DNA of 64,000 nt from Caulobacter sp. Lineage in GTDB: Bacteria > Pseudomonadota > Alphaproteobacteria > Caulobacterales > Caulobacteraceae. The DNA lies in the NCBI GenBank assembly GCA_017745235.1, contig JAGHZU010000006.1, positions 62,001-126,000 on the forward strand. Reading direction: 5' to 3'. A model generated the notes under the pieces. The model had not been told where the DNA came from. It searched no databases and saw nothing but the letters and a program-made list of their open reading frames with translations. Below, piece by piece: positions 21,601 to 29,910 of this stretch. The position numbers were made by a program, and so were the translations under genes. Each line of letters begins with the position of its first letter. The stretch's first letter is position 1.

Positions 21601-21797
21601 ACGCCCGCACCGTCAAGGCGCGCAGCCAGCTGGACGCCTCGGCCTCGTACAAGATCACCGACACCATGACCGTCTCGGTGGACGCCTTCAACCTGACCGA
21701 CGCCACCCGGTCGGAGTACGAGAACGACCCGATGCTGCCGCGCCGTATCGACTACGACGGCCGCACCTATCAGGTGACCCTGCGGACCACCTTCTAG
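18681..21797 (+). CDS. TonB-dependent receptor (polysaccharide type)
   Basis: Outer-membrane receptor of 1038 residues. The signal peptide ends ATAQARQA, the TonB box reads ETVVVTGFR, and the plug (about 45-190) has RIPGIQINREADSR and ISLRGLPGTFARTTLNG, the form seen in oligosaccharide receptors of Caulobacter, Xanthomonas and sphingomonads. The end is RTYQVTLRTTF. ATG 18681 (or 18684) follows GGGGAGG; an in-frame TTG at 18612 coincides with the likely -35 box and was rejected. The next gene is a polyuronate lyase, so acidic oligosaccharides are the probable cargo. Confidence 0.93.
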   Translation: MMKSARNTSAFRVALLASCAALSVGATAQARQAAPPASEEAAPAEATSVETVVVTGFRAAYANAIATKRDTLQISDGISSDGLGRFPDLNVGEAIQRIPGIQINREADSRNATISLRGLPGTFARTTLNGGAFADPVLNGSTPLGAFNSDIFTSINVIKSPAASDLAGGLSGNIDLRIAPALQRKDGGFAKVSYEYNDLGDLGSPLASLGYNKHLTDDFAVFGVVAWKKEKFRRDSITVNSWANKLGSIQVGNQAVPGQNPVYDALLAKYPGGVYYPSQTRQLVKFNSGDTFSGATGFEWRINENWKVGANGFITRRKLDEATNNLLYIDAGGGQGTNTALTATSAVAHITDIGTPYIVHTPNGDRAYINKFSAENINTFDSIRSEPATNQTWAINPTVEFRNDDWRVTTNLTVSRAKAQANQIEFDVIQNPYRNLGSAGLNGITTSVNLGGDDLSNYSAILNTPHATHMPGGGYFIPAAPNAATQAGAQMPGQVAGTPADRFGITGTNGLAKNALDSAQIDLERTFADDSWLTSLQFGGRAERLKFTSSGSRNTSLGAQTQKITPDMASQLSYANDFFGGKAGGATSNWMNVDVQQLLRLLTPVNTDPRSTANPNGLPDQFKLGAPGVFLTPYGFVNNYWDGNYWNNNFTNQNEVYSAYLSAKFKTELLSIPVKGALGVRYEYTDNKITALNCSNCSSALSVVAGPINHSMTTKVTTQNYDYWLPSLIIAADLREDLVLRLAAYSTYVRPQPRDIVPTTYVQTPTDLTPPVDPVYTVTIGATNLKPYTSDSFDASLEWYNRPGGMISLAAYRKKIDGYIGPITDPAILCPANGQIPGLDVNLGTLTIDNSAGTPKCMSSNTFVGAGGTVKQAQVNISGQTNQNPMTVTGVEFNIQQNFDFLPGFWRNFGGAFNYSYTTIDGKDQAGKAITLPSVSKNNLNVIGYYEGEKLGVRLVYNWRDKYDLAAGSSFVGDARTVKARSQLDASASYKITDTMTVSVDAFNLTDATRSEYENDPMLPRRIDYDGRTYQVTLRTTF

Positions 21798-21808
21798 TCT
21801 CCGCCGAG

Positions 21809-21835
21809 GGGCCGGGCGTCTCGCCCGGCCCTTTT
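21809..21835 (+). terminator. intrinsic terminator after the receptor gene
   Basis: GGGCCGGGCG and CGCCCGGCCC form a perfect 10-bp stem with a three-base loop, followed by TTTT. It begins 11 bases past the receptor stop and lies before the lyase gene. The lyase would then be reached only by readthrough or from a weak promoter of its own. Confidence 0.85.
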
Positions 21836-21865
21836 GCTTTCCGGCCATCCCATTTCCAGTGCGAG

Positions 21866-22939
21866 ATGCGTGACATGAAGACCTTGCTGACGGGCGCGGC
21901 CAGCGCCCTTGTTCTGGCTCCCTTGGCCCTGCTGGCCTCGCCGGCCCTGGCGGGCGACTACGCCCTGCTGGGCCCCGACTTCGCCAAGGGCGCGGCCCAG
22001 GCGCCGGCCGCGGCCGAGGTGATCGCCCGGGCCAAGGCGGCCCTGACCCGCCCGCCGGGCGCCATCCCGCTGCTGCACACCGAGGGCACCCTGCCGGGCA
22101 AGGGCATCCGCGACATCAGCCTGAAGGCCAAGGAGGACCAGCCGATCGTGCTGAACCTGGCCCTGGCCTGGCGGCTGACCGCCGATCGGGCCTATCTGGA
22201 GCAGACGGGCCGCTATCTCGAGAATTGGGCCGACGTCTACCAGATGTCGTTCAACCCGATCGACGAGACCGGCTTCGACACCCTCATCCAGGCCTACGAC
22301 CTTACCGAGGCCGACCTGTCGCCGGCCGTCCGCGCCAAGCTGGACGACTTCTGGCGGCGCATGGCCGTGGGCTATCTCGACGCCATGGACGGCAAGCCCA
22401 AGAACGCCCACACCAACTGGCAGAGCCACCGGGTGAAGCTGGCCGTGATGGCGGCCTACCAGACCGGCGACGCCAAGCTGATCGACCGGGCCCGCGCCGC
22501 CTATCGCGCCCAGGTCTCGACCAACATCCAGGCCGACGGCTCGGTGTTCGACTTCCACGAACGCGACGCCCTGCACTATGTCACCTATGACCTGGATCCG
22601 CTGATGATGGCGGCCCTGACGGCCAAGGCCCACGGCGAGGACTGGCTGAACTGGAAGGGCGCCAACGGCGCCAGCCTGGCCGACGCCCTGGACTGGCTGG
22701 CCCCCTACGCCAGGGGCGAGAAGGTCCACATCGAGTTCGCCAACTCCAAGATCCAGTTCGACCGCGATCGCGCCGCCGCCGGCCAGAAGGAGTACGCCCC
22801 CCATCCGTGGGACGTTTCCAACGGCGTCGGCACCTATGGTCTGGCCGCTTTGCTGGATCCGCGCTTCGCCGCCCTGCGCGACGACCTCGTCGCCCGCACG
22901 GGCCGTAAGCCCTCGGCCTGGATCCTGCTCAATCGTTGA
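21866..22939 (+). CDS. secreted alginate-lyase-fold polysaccharide lyase
   Basis: Exported enzyme of about 357 residues that probably cleaves a uronic-acid polymer by beta-elimination. The signal peptide runs to ALLASPALAG. The helical toroid typical of the alginate_lyase domain follows, with KNAHTNWQSHRVKLAV (conserved Asn, His, Arg) and VFDFHERDALHYVTYDLDP (His, Tyr). A second ATG at 21875 is an equally possible start. The substrate could be alginate or a glucuronan; family PL38-type enzymes from the related genus Brevundimonas act on beta-1,4-glucuronan. It follows a receptor that would import the products. Confidence 0.82.
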   Translation: MRDMKTLLTGAASALVLAPLALLASPALAGDYALLGPDFAKGAAQAPAAAEVIARAKAALTRPPGAIPLLHTEGTLPGKGIRDISLKAKEDQPIVLNLALAWRLTADRAYLEQTGRYLENWADVYQMSFNPIDETGFDTLIQAYDLTEADLSPAVRAKLDDFWRRMAVGYLDAMDGKPKNAHTNWQSHRVKLAVMAAYQTGDAKLIDRARAAYRAQVSTNIQADGSVFDFHERDALHYVTYDLDPLMMAALTAKAHGEDWLNWKGANGASLADALDWLAPYARGEKVHIEFANSKIQFDRDRAAAGQKEYAPHPWDVSNGVGTYGLAALLDPRFAALRDDLVARTGRKPSAWILLNR

Positions 22940-23248
22940 GGTTGTGTGGAGGGATTGGATAAGTCTCTGGTGGCGTTATTGCGACCATTGGTCTTGCCAA
23001 TTTACCTAGCGGAAGGTCCCCGGGGCGGATCCTGCTCGTCCTCGCCCTTGACCCCGGCCTGCGGGCCTCCCGCGTTGGGCGACGGAAGGGACCGCGATCC
23101 GATAGCGAGGGATTCTAAGCCGTCGCCGCCCAGCCTCGGAACGTGAAGGCGGCGTGGAACGGGGCCTGCCTCACGCCGATCCGCAGTCGCCGCCGTGCGG
23201 CTGGGGACGGCGCTGGCGGCCCTGGGCTCCGGCTCTATGGCCCGGAAC
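22940..23248. other. noncoding gap with an orphan operator
   Basis: No convincing gene lies between the lyase and the convergent transporter. The only clear element is ATTGGTCTTGCCAAT at 22987-23001, listed separately. The rest is GC-rich without a T-run terminator. Confidence 0.6.
22987..23001. promoter_or_regulatory. ATTGG-N5-CCAAT operator-like palindrome
   Basis: Perfect five-base arms around TCTTG, the same design as the site before the receptor at 18594-18608. Here it lies past the end of the lyase gene, 248 bases before the stop of a convergent gene, so it faces no obvious start codon. It may be a leftover of a lost gene or a remote site for looping. Confidence 0.5.
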
Positions 23249-24811
23249 CTACCCTTCGAGCTCCCGCAGGTCCCGTCCGCGCGTCTCGGTCCCGAAGGCG
23301 GCCACCAGGGCCAGGGCCAGGGCCAGCGGGGCGATGATCAGGAGGGCGGCCACCTTCAGGGGCGGCACCGCGCCCAGTATGCCCAGCAGCTGGGCGATCA
23401 GGCCGCCGGACTTGCTGCACGCGGCCACCCAGCCCGTGGCGCGGCCCCGGATGCGCATGGGGAAGCTCTCGGCGGTGTAGGGCAGCAGGATCGCCAGCAG
23501 GCCGTTCGTGCCGATGATCATCAGGGCCACCGGGGCCACGGGGCTGACGCCGGGCCCGATGGTCAGGACCCCCGCCACGCCCAGGGCGCTGATCGCGATC
23601 GTGGCGGCCAGCGACCACTTGGTGCTCCAGCGGCTGTAGAGGAATGCGCAGACGAAGACGGTGGGGAAGGCGATCAGCGCCGACTTGGCCAGGAGCTGGC
23701 TGGACACGCCGACGCTCAATCCTTCGGCCACGAGCTCGGCGGGCAGCCATAGCAGAAGGCCGAAATTGACCAGGCCCCAGGCCACGGCGGCGATGCTGAG
23801 GGCGGCGGTCTTGCCGGCGAAACGGCGCTCGATCGGCGGAGGCGTCAAGACGTGGTGATGCTCGTCGGCCGGGGTCTCCTCGCGCTCGCGCACCACCGAC
23901 CCGAACCGCTTCATCACCGCATGGGCGGCGTCGATGCGGCCGATGGTCATCAGGAACTTGGCCGATTCGGGAATCGCGCCGGACAGGGCGATCAGGATCA
24001 GGCCCGTGGGCAGGTTCAGGAACCACATGATCCGCCAGCCGAACTCGGGCTGCAGCAGGGCCGAGCAGGTGCTGGAGGCGAGGTATCCGCCCACCGCGCC
24101 CAGGCCGCCGACCAGCACCAGGCTCCAGCCCCGGTGGCGCGAGGGCATGGTCTCGGCCAGCAGGGCGTAGACGACGGGCAGCAGCCCGCCGGCCGCCGCG
24201 CCCATCATGAAGCACATGCCCACGTTCCACCAGAAATCGGGCATGGCCCCGCAGATCGAGGTGCCCACGAACATCACCGCCGAAAGCAGGATCGAGGCGC
24301 GCCGTCCGAAAATGTCGGCCAGGGCGCCCCAGATGATCGAGCCGGCCACCGTGCCGCCCAGGGCCGCGAACGGCAGCCAGGCGACCGTGGCCTTGCCCAC
24401 CCCGTATTCCTTGATCATGCCCGGCACGACGAAGCCCAGGCTGGCGGGCTTCATGATGTCGATCACCAGGGCCACCACCAGGGTGACCATCAGCCCCCAG
24501 TGGGCCAGCGAGAGGGGCGCGTCCTCGGGCGGGGTGACGTCGACGACGTGGTGGTCGTGGGCGTGGTCGATCCCGCGTCGCGGCAACAGGCCCCAGCCGG
24601 CCAGGACGCAGCCGGGCGGGATGATCAGCATGCCGATCGTCATGCCCAGGTCCATCGGCATGCCAGCGAGCTGGTAGCCGATGTCAGCGCCCATCAGGTA
24701 CATCGGCACGTGCAGCACCACGCCTATGGTGACGACCAGGCAGCCCAGCCAGAACGCCCACAGGCGCTTGCGATCGGCCAGGACGTGGTGATCTGACGAA
24801 ACGGTTGTCAT
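23249..24811 (-). CDS. MFS transporter with extra N-terminal membrane pair
   Basis: 520-residue inner-membrane transporter of the major facilitator family (sugar/aromatic-acid-like). Two hydrophobic segments (about 20-43 and 56-78) precede a normal 12-helix MFS body. The MFS signature between helices 2 and 3 is visible as GALADIFGRRASILL, and its second-half counterpart near SFPMRIRGRATG. Two loops are histidine-rich (HAHDHH near 85 and DEHHH near the central loop). The substrate is unknown; its position near a polyuronate lyase hints at a uronate or oligosaccharide but is weak evidence. The gene is divergent from the phospholipase D gene. Confidence 0.85.
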   Translation of the reverse strand: MTTVSSDHHVLADRKRLWAFWLGCLVVTIGVVLHVPMYLMGADIGYQLAGMPMDLGMTIGMLIIPPGCVLAGWGLLPRRGIDHAHDHHVVDVTPPEDAPLSLAHWGLMVTLVVALVIDIMKPASLGFVVPGMIKEYGVGKATVAWLPFAALGGTVAGSIIWGALADIFGRRASILLSAVMFVGTSICGAMPDFWWNVGMCFMMGAAAGGLLPVVYALLAETMPSRHRGWSLVLVGGLGAVGGYLASSTCSALLQPEFGWRIMWFLNLPTGLILIALSGAIPESAKFLMTIGRIDAAHAVMKRFGSVVREREETPADEHHHVLTPPPIERRFAGKTAALSIAAVAWGLVNFGLLLWLPAELVAEGLSVGVSSQLLAKSALIAFPTVFVCAFLYSRWSTKWSLAATIAISALGVAGVLTIGPGVSPVAPVALMIIGTNGLLAILLPYTAESFPMRIRGRATGWVAACSKSGGLIAQLLGILGAVPPLKVAALLIIAPLALALALVAAFGTETRGRDLRELEG

Positions 24812-24901
24812 GCGTGCTCGATGGATTTTTGGCGACCCCGGAGAACCGGAGCCATACCATGGGTCGGCGCGTTCAGGAATTTAGGTGTCATAAGGGGCGA
24901 C

Positions 24902-26440
24902 ATGGCCGACGACGCATCCCTGCTCAATCCCGCGCCTCTGCTGCAGCCGGGCTCGACCTGCTGGCGCGTGGAGACGGCCGACCGGCTGGCGCTGTTCATC
25001 GACAACGACGAGGCGTTCGACGCGCTCAAGGCGATCCTGCTGTCGGCGCGCAAGTCGATCTGGATCCTGGCCTGGGTGTTCGATCCCCTGACGCGCCTGG
25101 ATCCCGACCGGGTGAAGAAGAGCCGCGACCCGGCCCACGTCGACCGCATCGGCCTGCTGCTGCGCCGCCAGGCCGCGCTGAACCCGGGCCTGGATGTGCG
25201 GATCCTGGTCTGGGACATGCCCCTGCCGATCGCCGCCTCGCAACTGTTCGGCCCCCATCGCGGCCAGGTGTTCTTCGCCGGCTCGCGCGTGAAGTACCGC
25301 CTGGACGACACCCTGCCCGCCAGCGCCTGCCATCACCAGAAGGTCGTCGTGGTCGACGGCTCGGTGGCCCTGGTCAGCGGCGGCGACATCGGGGTGGACC
25401 GCTGGGACACCACCCAGCACCTGGACAACGATCCCCGCCGCCGCCTGCCCACCGGCCACCACTATCCGGCCCGGCACGAGGTGGCGGCCCTGGTCGACGG
25501 CAAGGCCGCCGAGGCGCTGGGCGACCTGTTCATCGCCCGCTGGGAAAAGGCCTCGGGCGAGACGCTGGCCCAGCCGGACAAGCCCGACGAGGCGCCGTGG
25601 CCCGACTATCTGGTCCCCAACCTGCGCAACGTGAAGCTGGGCATCTGCCGCACCCAGCCGGGCTGGCGCGGCGATCCGGAGATCAACGAGACGATGCTGA
25701 TGCACCTGGCCAGCATCAAGGCCGCGCGCCGGCTGATCTATCTGGAGAACCAGTACCTGACGTCGCCGATCATCGTGGAGGCCCTGGCCGAGCGCCTTGC
25801 CGAGCCGGACGGACCCGAGGTGGTGACGGTGGGCCCGGCCCACAGCCCCAGCTATTTCGACCAGATGACCATGGACAGCGCCCGCACGGCGGCCATCAAC
25901 CACCTGCGCGAGGTCGACGTCCACGGCCGGTTCTCGGCCTTCAGCGCCCGAACGCCCAAGGGCGCGGCGATCATCGTCCACTCCAAGGTGGCGATCATGG
26001 ACGACTGGATGGCGCGCCTGGGCTCGGCCAACCTCAACAACCGCTCCATCGGCCTGGACACCGAGTGCGACATCGCCTTCGAGGGGCGAGACGAGGCCAC
26101 CCGGGCGGCCGTTCGGGCGTTCCTGGGACGGCTGATCGGCCACTTCCTGGACCACGAGACCGAGACGGTGCTGGAGACCTACGACCGCGAAGGCGGCCTG
26201 GCGGCGACGATCAACGCCCTGGACCGCAAGGGCGGCGAGCCGCGCCGGCTGGCGCCGGTGCCGATCCGGCCGCTGACGGGCGTGCAGCAGTTCATCGCCG
26301 ACTGGAGCCTGGGCGACGCCCTGTGCCCCGACGACGCCTGGCGGCCGTGGGGCCGTCGCAAGCGTCTCAAGCGCGACATCCAGCGCCTGATGGAACCCCT
26401 GGGCGGCTCTAGGCGGCTGCCGCGTCACCTGCGGCTGTGA
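24902..26440 (+). CDS. phospholipase D-family protein (two HKD motifs)
   Basis: 512-residue soluble protein of the PLD/cardiolipin synthase superfamily. Both catalytic motifs are complete: H145-K147-D152 in HHQKVVVVD and H360-K362-D367 in VHSKVAIMDD, the second followed by GSANLNNRS. No membrane helix is evident, unlike ClsA, so it is closer to soluble phospholipase D-like or ClsC-like proteins. ATG 24902 has AAGGGG four bases upstream; an ATG 81 bases earlier lacks a ribosome site. Its 3' end overlaps the convergent EEP-family gene by 32 bases, a second enzyme that can act on phosphodiesters. Confidence 0.9.
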   Translation: MADDASLLNPAPLLQPGSTCWRVETADRLALFIDNDEAFDALKAILLSARKSIWILAWVFDPLTRLDPDRVKKSRDPAHVDRIGLLLRRQAALNPGLDVRILVWDMPLPIAASQLFGPHRGQVFFAGSRVKYRLDDTLPASACHHQKVVVVDGSVALVSGGDIGVDRWDTTQHLDNDPRRRLPTGHHYPARHEVAALVDGKAAEALGDLFIARWEKASGETLAQPDKPDEAPWPDYLVPNLRNVKLGICRTQPGWRGDPEINETMLMHLASIKAARRLIYLENQYLTSPIIVEALAERLAEPDGPEVVTVGPAHSPSYFDQMTMDSARTAAINHLREVDVHGRFSAFSARTPKGAAIIVHSKVAIMDDWMARLGSANLNNRSIGLDTECDIAFEGRDEATRAAVRAFLGRLIGHFLDHETETVLETYDREGGLAATINALDRKGGEPRRLAPVPIRPLTGVQQFIADWSLGDALCPDDAWRPWGRRKRLKRDIQRLMEPLGGSRRLPRHLRL

Positions 26441-27173
26441 CCTCCAGGTCGACCACCAGCGGCAGGTGGTCGGAGGCCAGGCGCGAGCGGGCGTCGAAGG
26501 GCGAGCGGACGTCCAGGGTGCGCAGGCCCTTGGTCACGAACACGTGGTCGATCCGCATGAACGGGAACTGCGAGGGGAAGGTCGCCGTAGGCGGCCGCCG
26601 CCAGGTGGGCGTGGGCGCCTGGGCGTCGTGCAGGGCCGCGCGCAGCAGGCGGTAGGTGGCCGAGTAGGGCGTGGCGTTGAAGTCGCCCAGCAGCACGCCT
26701 GGCGTTATCCAGGCCGGGCTGGCCAGCCACTTCTCGCCCAGCAGGGCGGCGGCCTGGCGTTTCTGCTCCTGCGGGACCAGGCCCAGGTGCGTGTTGATGA
26801 TCTGGACCGGCACGCCGCCCACCTCGACGCTGATCCACACCGCCCCCCGCGGCTCCAGGCCGGGAATGGCGGGGAACAGCGGCAGGCCGTCGGCCTTGAC
26901 CTTGGTCTCGGGCAGGGCGGTCAGCAGGGCGTCGCCGTACAACTCCTCCTCCACGGCCATGGCCGGGTGGAAGTGCGACTTCATCTTCAGCAGTTCGGCC
27001 AGGCGGTGGGCCTGGTCCACGCCCTTGGTCCGCGCGCGGCGCACGTCCAGTTCCTGCAGGGCCACGACGTCGGGATTCTCGGCGGCGATCACCTCCGCCA
27101 CGCGCTCGACGTCGAGCTTGCGGTCCGTGCCCACGCAGCGGTGGACGTTGTAGGTCATCAGGCGAAGTTTCAT
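26409..27173 (-). CDS. endonuclease/exonuclease/phosphatase-family protein
   Basis: 254-residue metal-dependent hydrolase of the DNase I-like fold. Motifs in order: LMTYNVHRC with N9, VALQELDVRR with the metal-binding glutamate, INTHLGL, LLGDFNATPYS, and SDHLPLVVD with the catalytic histidine. No signal peptide. The family includes nucleases, sphingomyelinases and phosphoinositide phosphatases, and its place next to a phospholipase D gene would suit a lipid phosphodiesterase. The ATG overlaps the stop of metW by four bases, so it is the last gene of the metX-metW operon. Confidence 0.85.
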   Translation of the reverse strand: MKLRLMTYNVHRCVGTDRKLDVERVAEVIAAENPDVVALQELDVRRARTKGVDQAHRLAELLKMKSHFHPAMAVEEELYGDALLTALPETKVKADGLPLFPAIPGLEPRGAVWISVEVGGVPVQIINTHLGLVPQEQKRQAAALLGEKWLASPAWITPGVLLGDFNATPYSATYRLLRAALHDAQAPTPTWRRPPTATFPSQFPFMRIDHVFVTKGLRTLDVRSPFDARSRLASDHLPLVVDLEVTAAGDAAAA

Positions 27174-27826
27174 CCGTCGAACAGATCGCCCGAGGCCGGC
27201 GGAGGTTCCAGTCCCGCCGCCGGCGGATTGCGGCTGAGCATGAACAGGCACGTCTCCGAGCGCCAGTTCTCGAAAGCCTTGGTCGGATCGATCGGCCGGG
27301 CGGGGCCATCGCCGGCGAAGGCGCAGCAGGCGTCCACGCGCACGTCCAGGTCCTCGGTCAGGGCCAGGAAGTCGGCCAGGGTGCACAGGTGGATGTTGGG
27401 CGTCGACCACCAGGGCAGGGGCAGGGCCTTGGTCTCGGGCATGCGGCCCCGGCTCAGCAGCGACCAGCGCACCCGCCAGTGGCCGAAGTTGGGGAACGAG
27501 ACCACCGCGTGATCGGCGATGCGCAGCAGCTCGTCCAGCACATGGCGCGGGTTGCGCGTGGCCTGCAGCGTCTGGGACAGGATCGCATAGTCGAAGCTGC
27601 GGTCGGGGAAGTGGTCCAGGTCCTGGTCGGCGTCGCCCTGCACGACCGACAGGCCGCGCGCCATGCAGGCGGCCACGCCCGCCGCGCCGATTTCCAGCCC
27701 GCGCCCGTCCACGCCCTTCTCGCGGGTCAGCAGCTCCAGCAGCGCGCCCTCGCCGCAGCCCACGTCCAGCACCCGCGATCCGGGGCGGACCAGGCGAAGG
27801 ATCTCGCGGAAGTCCTCGCGGATCAT
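27170..27826 (-). CDS. metW: methionine biosynthesis protein MetW
   Basis: 218-residue SAM-methyltransferase-fold protein. The SAM motif reads VLDVGCGEGALLELL and the family pattern FDYAILSQTLQATRNPRHVL is clear. MetW acts with MetX in homoserine acylation in bacteria that encode the pair. Its ATG shares one base with the metX stop and its stop overlaps the next gene, confirming one operon. The C-terminal 20 residues are a proline-rich tail. Confidence 0.95.
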   Translation of the reverse strand: MIREDFREILRLVRPGSRVLDVGCGEGALLELLTREKGVDGRGLEIGAAGVAACMARGLSVVQGDADQDLDHFPDRSFDYAILSQTLQATRNPRHVLDELLRIADHAVVSFPNFGHWRVRWSLLSRGRMPETKALPLPWWSTPNIHLCTLADFLALTEDLDVRVDACCAFAGDGPARPIDPTKAFENWRSETCLFMLSRNPPAAGLEPPPASGDLFDG

Positions 27827-28977
27827 CAAATCCCCCGCTCCCGTTCCACCGAACTCAGGAAACCCTGCAAGGCCGCGTCCATCACCGGCTCGTCCAGCAG
27901 GAAGGCGTCGTGGCCCTTGTCGCTCTCGATCTCGACGAAGGCCGCCCGCGCGCCGGCCGCCGTCAGGGCGCGCACGATGTGGCGGTTCTCGCTGGTGGGA
28001 TAGAGCCAGTCGCTGGTGAAGCTGAGCACGCAGAAGCGCACGTCTCGCGCCCCGGCGAAGGCGCTGGCCAGCACTCCGCCATGTCCGGCCGCCAGGTCGA
28101 AATAGTCCATGGCCCGGGTGATGTAGAGATAGGAGTTGGCGTCGAAGCGGTCGACGAAGCTGGCCCCCTGGTGGCGCAGGTAGCTCTCGACCTGGAAATC
28201 GGCGTCGAAGCCCCACGACAGGCCGTCGCGCTGCAGCTCGCGGCCGAACTTCCGCTGCAGGGCGGGCTCGGACAGGTAGGTGATGTGGGCGGCCATACGG
28301 GCGACGGCCAGGCCCTTTTCCGGACGCACGCCCTGGCTGGCGTAGGCTCCGCCGCGCCAGTCGGGATCGGCCATGATCGCCTGGCGCCCCACCTCGTGGA
28401 AGGCGATGTTCTGGGCCGAATGGCGCGAGGCCGAGGCCAGGATCACAGCGCTGAACAGCTTCTCCGGATAGCTCACCGCCCACTGCTGGGCCTGCATGCC
28501 GCCCATCGAGCCGCCGACCACGGCCAGCAGGGTCTCGACCCCCAGGGCCTCGACCAGCATGGCCTGGGCCCGCACCATGTCGGCGATGGTGATGACCGGG
28601 AAGGTCAGGCCGTAGGGCTTGCCCGTGGCCGGATCGATCGAGGCCGGGCCCGTCGAGCCCATGCAGCCGCCCACCACGTTGGAGCAGATGATGAAGTGCT
28701 TGGCCGGGTCCAGGGGCTTGCCCGGCCCCACCAGCCGCGACCACCAGCCGGGCTTGCCGCTGACGGGATGGGTTCCCGACACGTGCTGATCGCCGGTCAG
28801 GGCGTGGCAGATCAGGACGGCGTTGGTCCCGTCGGCGTTCAGCTGGCCCCAGGTGCGGTAGGCGATCTCGAGATTGTCCAGCCGGGCCCCGGAATCCAGT
28901 CGCAGGGGCTGGTCCGGCGGGAAGCGCCAGGTTCCCCCTTCCGACATTACGGCCCCGGCAAAATCTAGGTTCGCCAT
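27826..28977 (-). CDS. metX: homoserine O-acyltransferase MetX
   Basis: 383-residue alpha/beta-hydrolase enzyme that activates homoserine with an acetyl (or succinyl) group for methionine synthesis. The catalytic triad is visible: S157 in [11 protein letters not shown]323 in FTSDWLYP and H356 in DKGHDAF. ATG 28977 was chosen because AAGGCGGG precedes it; an ATG ten codons later lacks a ribosome site, and longer versions run into the divergent phosphatase gene. I see no SAM-II riboswitch fold in the 79-base upstream gap. MetX of this clade may use succinyl-CoA; that cannot be decided here. Confidence 0.95.
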   Translation of the reverse strand: MANLDFAGAVMSEGGTWRFPPDQPLRLDSGARLDNLEIAYRTWGQLNADGTNAVLICHALTGDQHVSGTHPVSGKPGWWSRLVGPGKPLDPAKHFIICSNVVGGCMGSTGPASIDPATGKPYGLTFPVITIADMVRAQAMLVEALGVETLLAVVGGSMGGMQAQQWAVSYPEKLFSAVILASASRHSAQNIAFHEVGRQAIMADPDWRGGAYASQGVRPEKGLAVARMAAHITYLSEPALQRKFGRELQRDGLSWGFDADFQVESYLRHQGASFVDRFDANSYLYITRAMDYFDLAAGHGGVLASAFAGARDVRFCVLSFTSDWLYPTSENRHIVRALTAAGARAAFVEIESDKGHDAFLLDEPVMDAALQGFLSSVERERGI

Positions 28978-29056
28978 GCCCGCCTTGGACCGCTTGGCGT
29001 CGCCGGTGTCAACCGGGCGCTTCCTGAGCGTCGCGGCGAAGGCTATGGAGGGGCTC

Positions 29057-29569
29057 ATGGACCGACTGATCCTCATGCGCCACGGCAAGGCCGAGCAGCA
29101 CGCCGCCTCGGGCGGCGACTTCGAACGCGCGCTGACGCCGCGCGGCCAGAACGACGCGGCCCTGATGGGGCGCGTGCTGGCCAAGGCGGGCCTGGCGGCG
29201 GACCTGGCCCTGGTCTCCTCGGCCCGGCGCACGCGCGAGACGTGGGAAGCCCTGGCGCCTTCGTTCCCTGGCGCGCAGGTCGAGGTGCGCCGCGACCTCT
29301 ATCACGCCGAGGCCCAGGACGTTCTGGCCGCCATCCGCGAATCCGCACCCGACGGCGGCGCGGTGATGGTCGTGGGCCACAATCCGGGCCTGCACGAGCT
29401 GGCCCTGCGCCTGGCCATGGGCGGCCCGGCCGATCCGGCCCTGATGGCCAAGCTGCGGGGCAAGTTCCCCACCTCGACGGCGGCGGTCTTCGCGATCGAC
29501 CCCAATGGCGCCCCGACCCTGGCGCATGTCTTCTACGCATCGGAAAACGGCGGACACGGCGGCGAATGA
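29057..29569 (+). CDS. SixA-type histidine phosphatase
   Basis: 170-residue member of the histidine phosphatase superfamily. [12 protein letters not shown] holds the phospho-accepting histidine and [11 protein letters not shown] the second catalytic histidine. SixA-like proteins remove phosphate from phosphohistidine on Hpt or PTS proteins, so a role in damping a phosphorelay is plausible; note the histidine kinase at the end of the same operon. ATG 29057 is preceded by GGAGGGG; an ATG four codons earlier overlaps that site. The stop overlaps the next start. Confidence 0.9.
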   Translation: MDRLILMRHGKAEQHAASGGDFERALTPRGQNDAALMGRVLAKAGLAADLALVSSARRTRETWEALAPSFPGAQVEVRRDLYHAEAQDVLAAIRESAPDGGAVMVVGHNPGLHELALRLAMGGPADPALMAKLRGKFPTSTAAVFAIDPNGAPTLAHVFYASENGGHGGE

Positions 29570-29910
29570 GCAAGATCTACAAGATCCTCCCGCGCACGGA
29601 GTGGGAGGCCGCGCGCGCGGCCGGGTCCTTCACCGGCTCGGCGGTCGACCTGGCCGACGGCTACATCCATTTCTCGGGCCACGACACCGCCCAGCGCACC
29701 GCCGAACTCTACTTCAGGGGCCTGTCCGACCTGATGCTGCTGACCGTCGAGGCCGACGACCTGGGCGAAGAGCTGAAATGGGAGGTCTCGCGCGACGGGG
29801 CGCTGTTCCCGCATCTCTTCCGCGCCCTGCGGGCGGACGAGGTGCTGGCCGCGCGGGCGCTGGAGCTGGACGCCGACGGCGTGCCGATCCTGGGCGAGCT
29901 GCCGGCATGA
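29566..29910 (+). CDS. DUF952-family protein
   Basis: 114-residue cytoplasmic protein of the small DUF952 family, recognisable by YKILPRTEWEAA near the start, LADGYIHFSG, LMLLTVEADDL and the end ALELDADGVPILG. Function is unknown; the family is related in fold to ADP-ribosyltransferase-like or glutathione-related domains according to loose similarity only. It overlaps both neighbours by four bases and so is made together with the SixA phosphatase and PyrD. Confidence 0.85.
   Translation: MSKIYKILPRTEWEAARAAGSFTGSAVDLADGYIHFSGHDTAQRTAELYFRGLSDLMLLTVEADDLGEELKWEVSRDGALFPHLFRALRADEVLAARALELDADGVPILGELPA

Noticed and set aside
18690-21848. 1052-codon open frame on the minus strand of the receptor gene
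   Set aside because: Low-complexity shadow of a well-supported receptor; no signal or domain.
28978-29056. Possible SAM-II riboswitch before metX
   Set aside because: The gap is 79 bases and shows neither the conserved SAM-II sequence nor the pseudoknot arms; TTGACA on the minus strand suggests an ordinary promoter.
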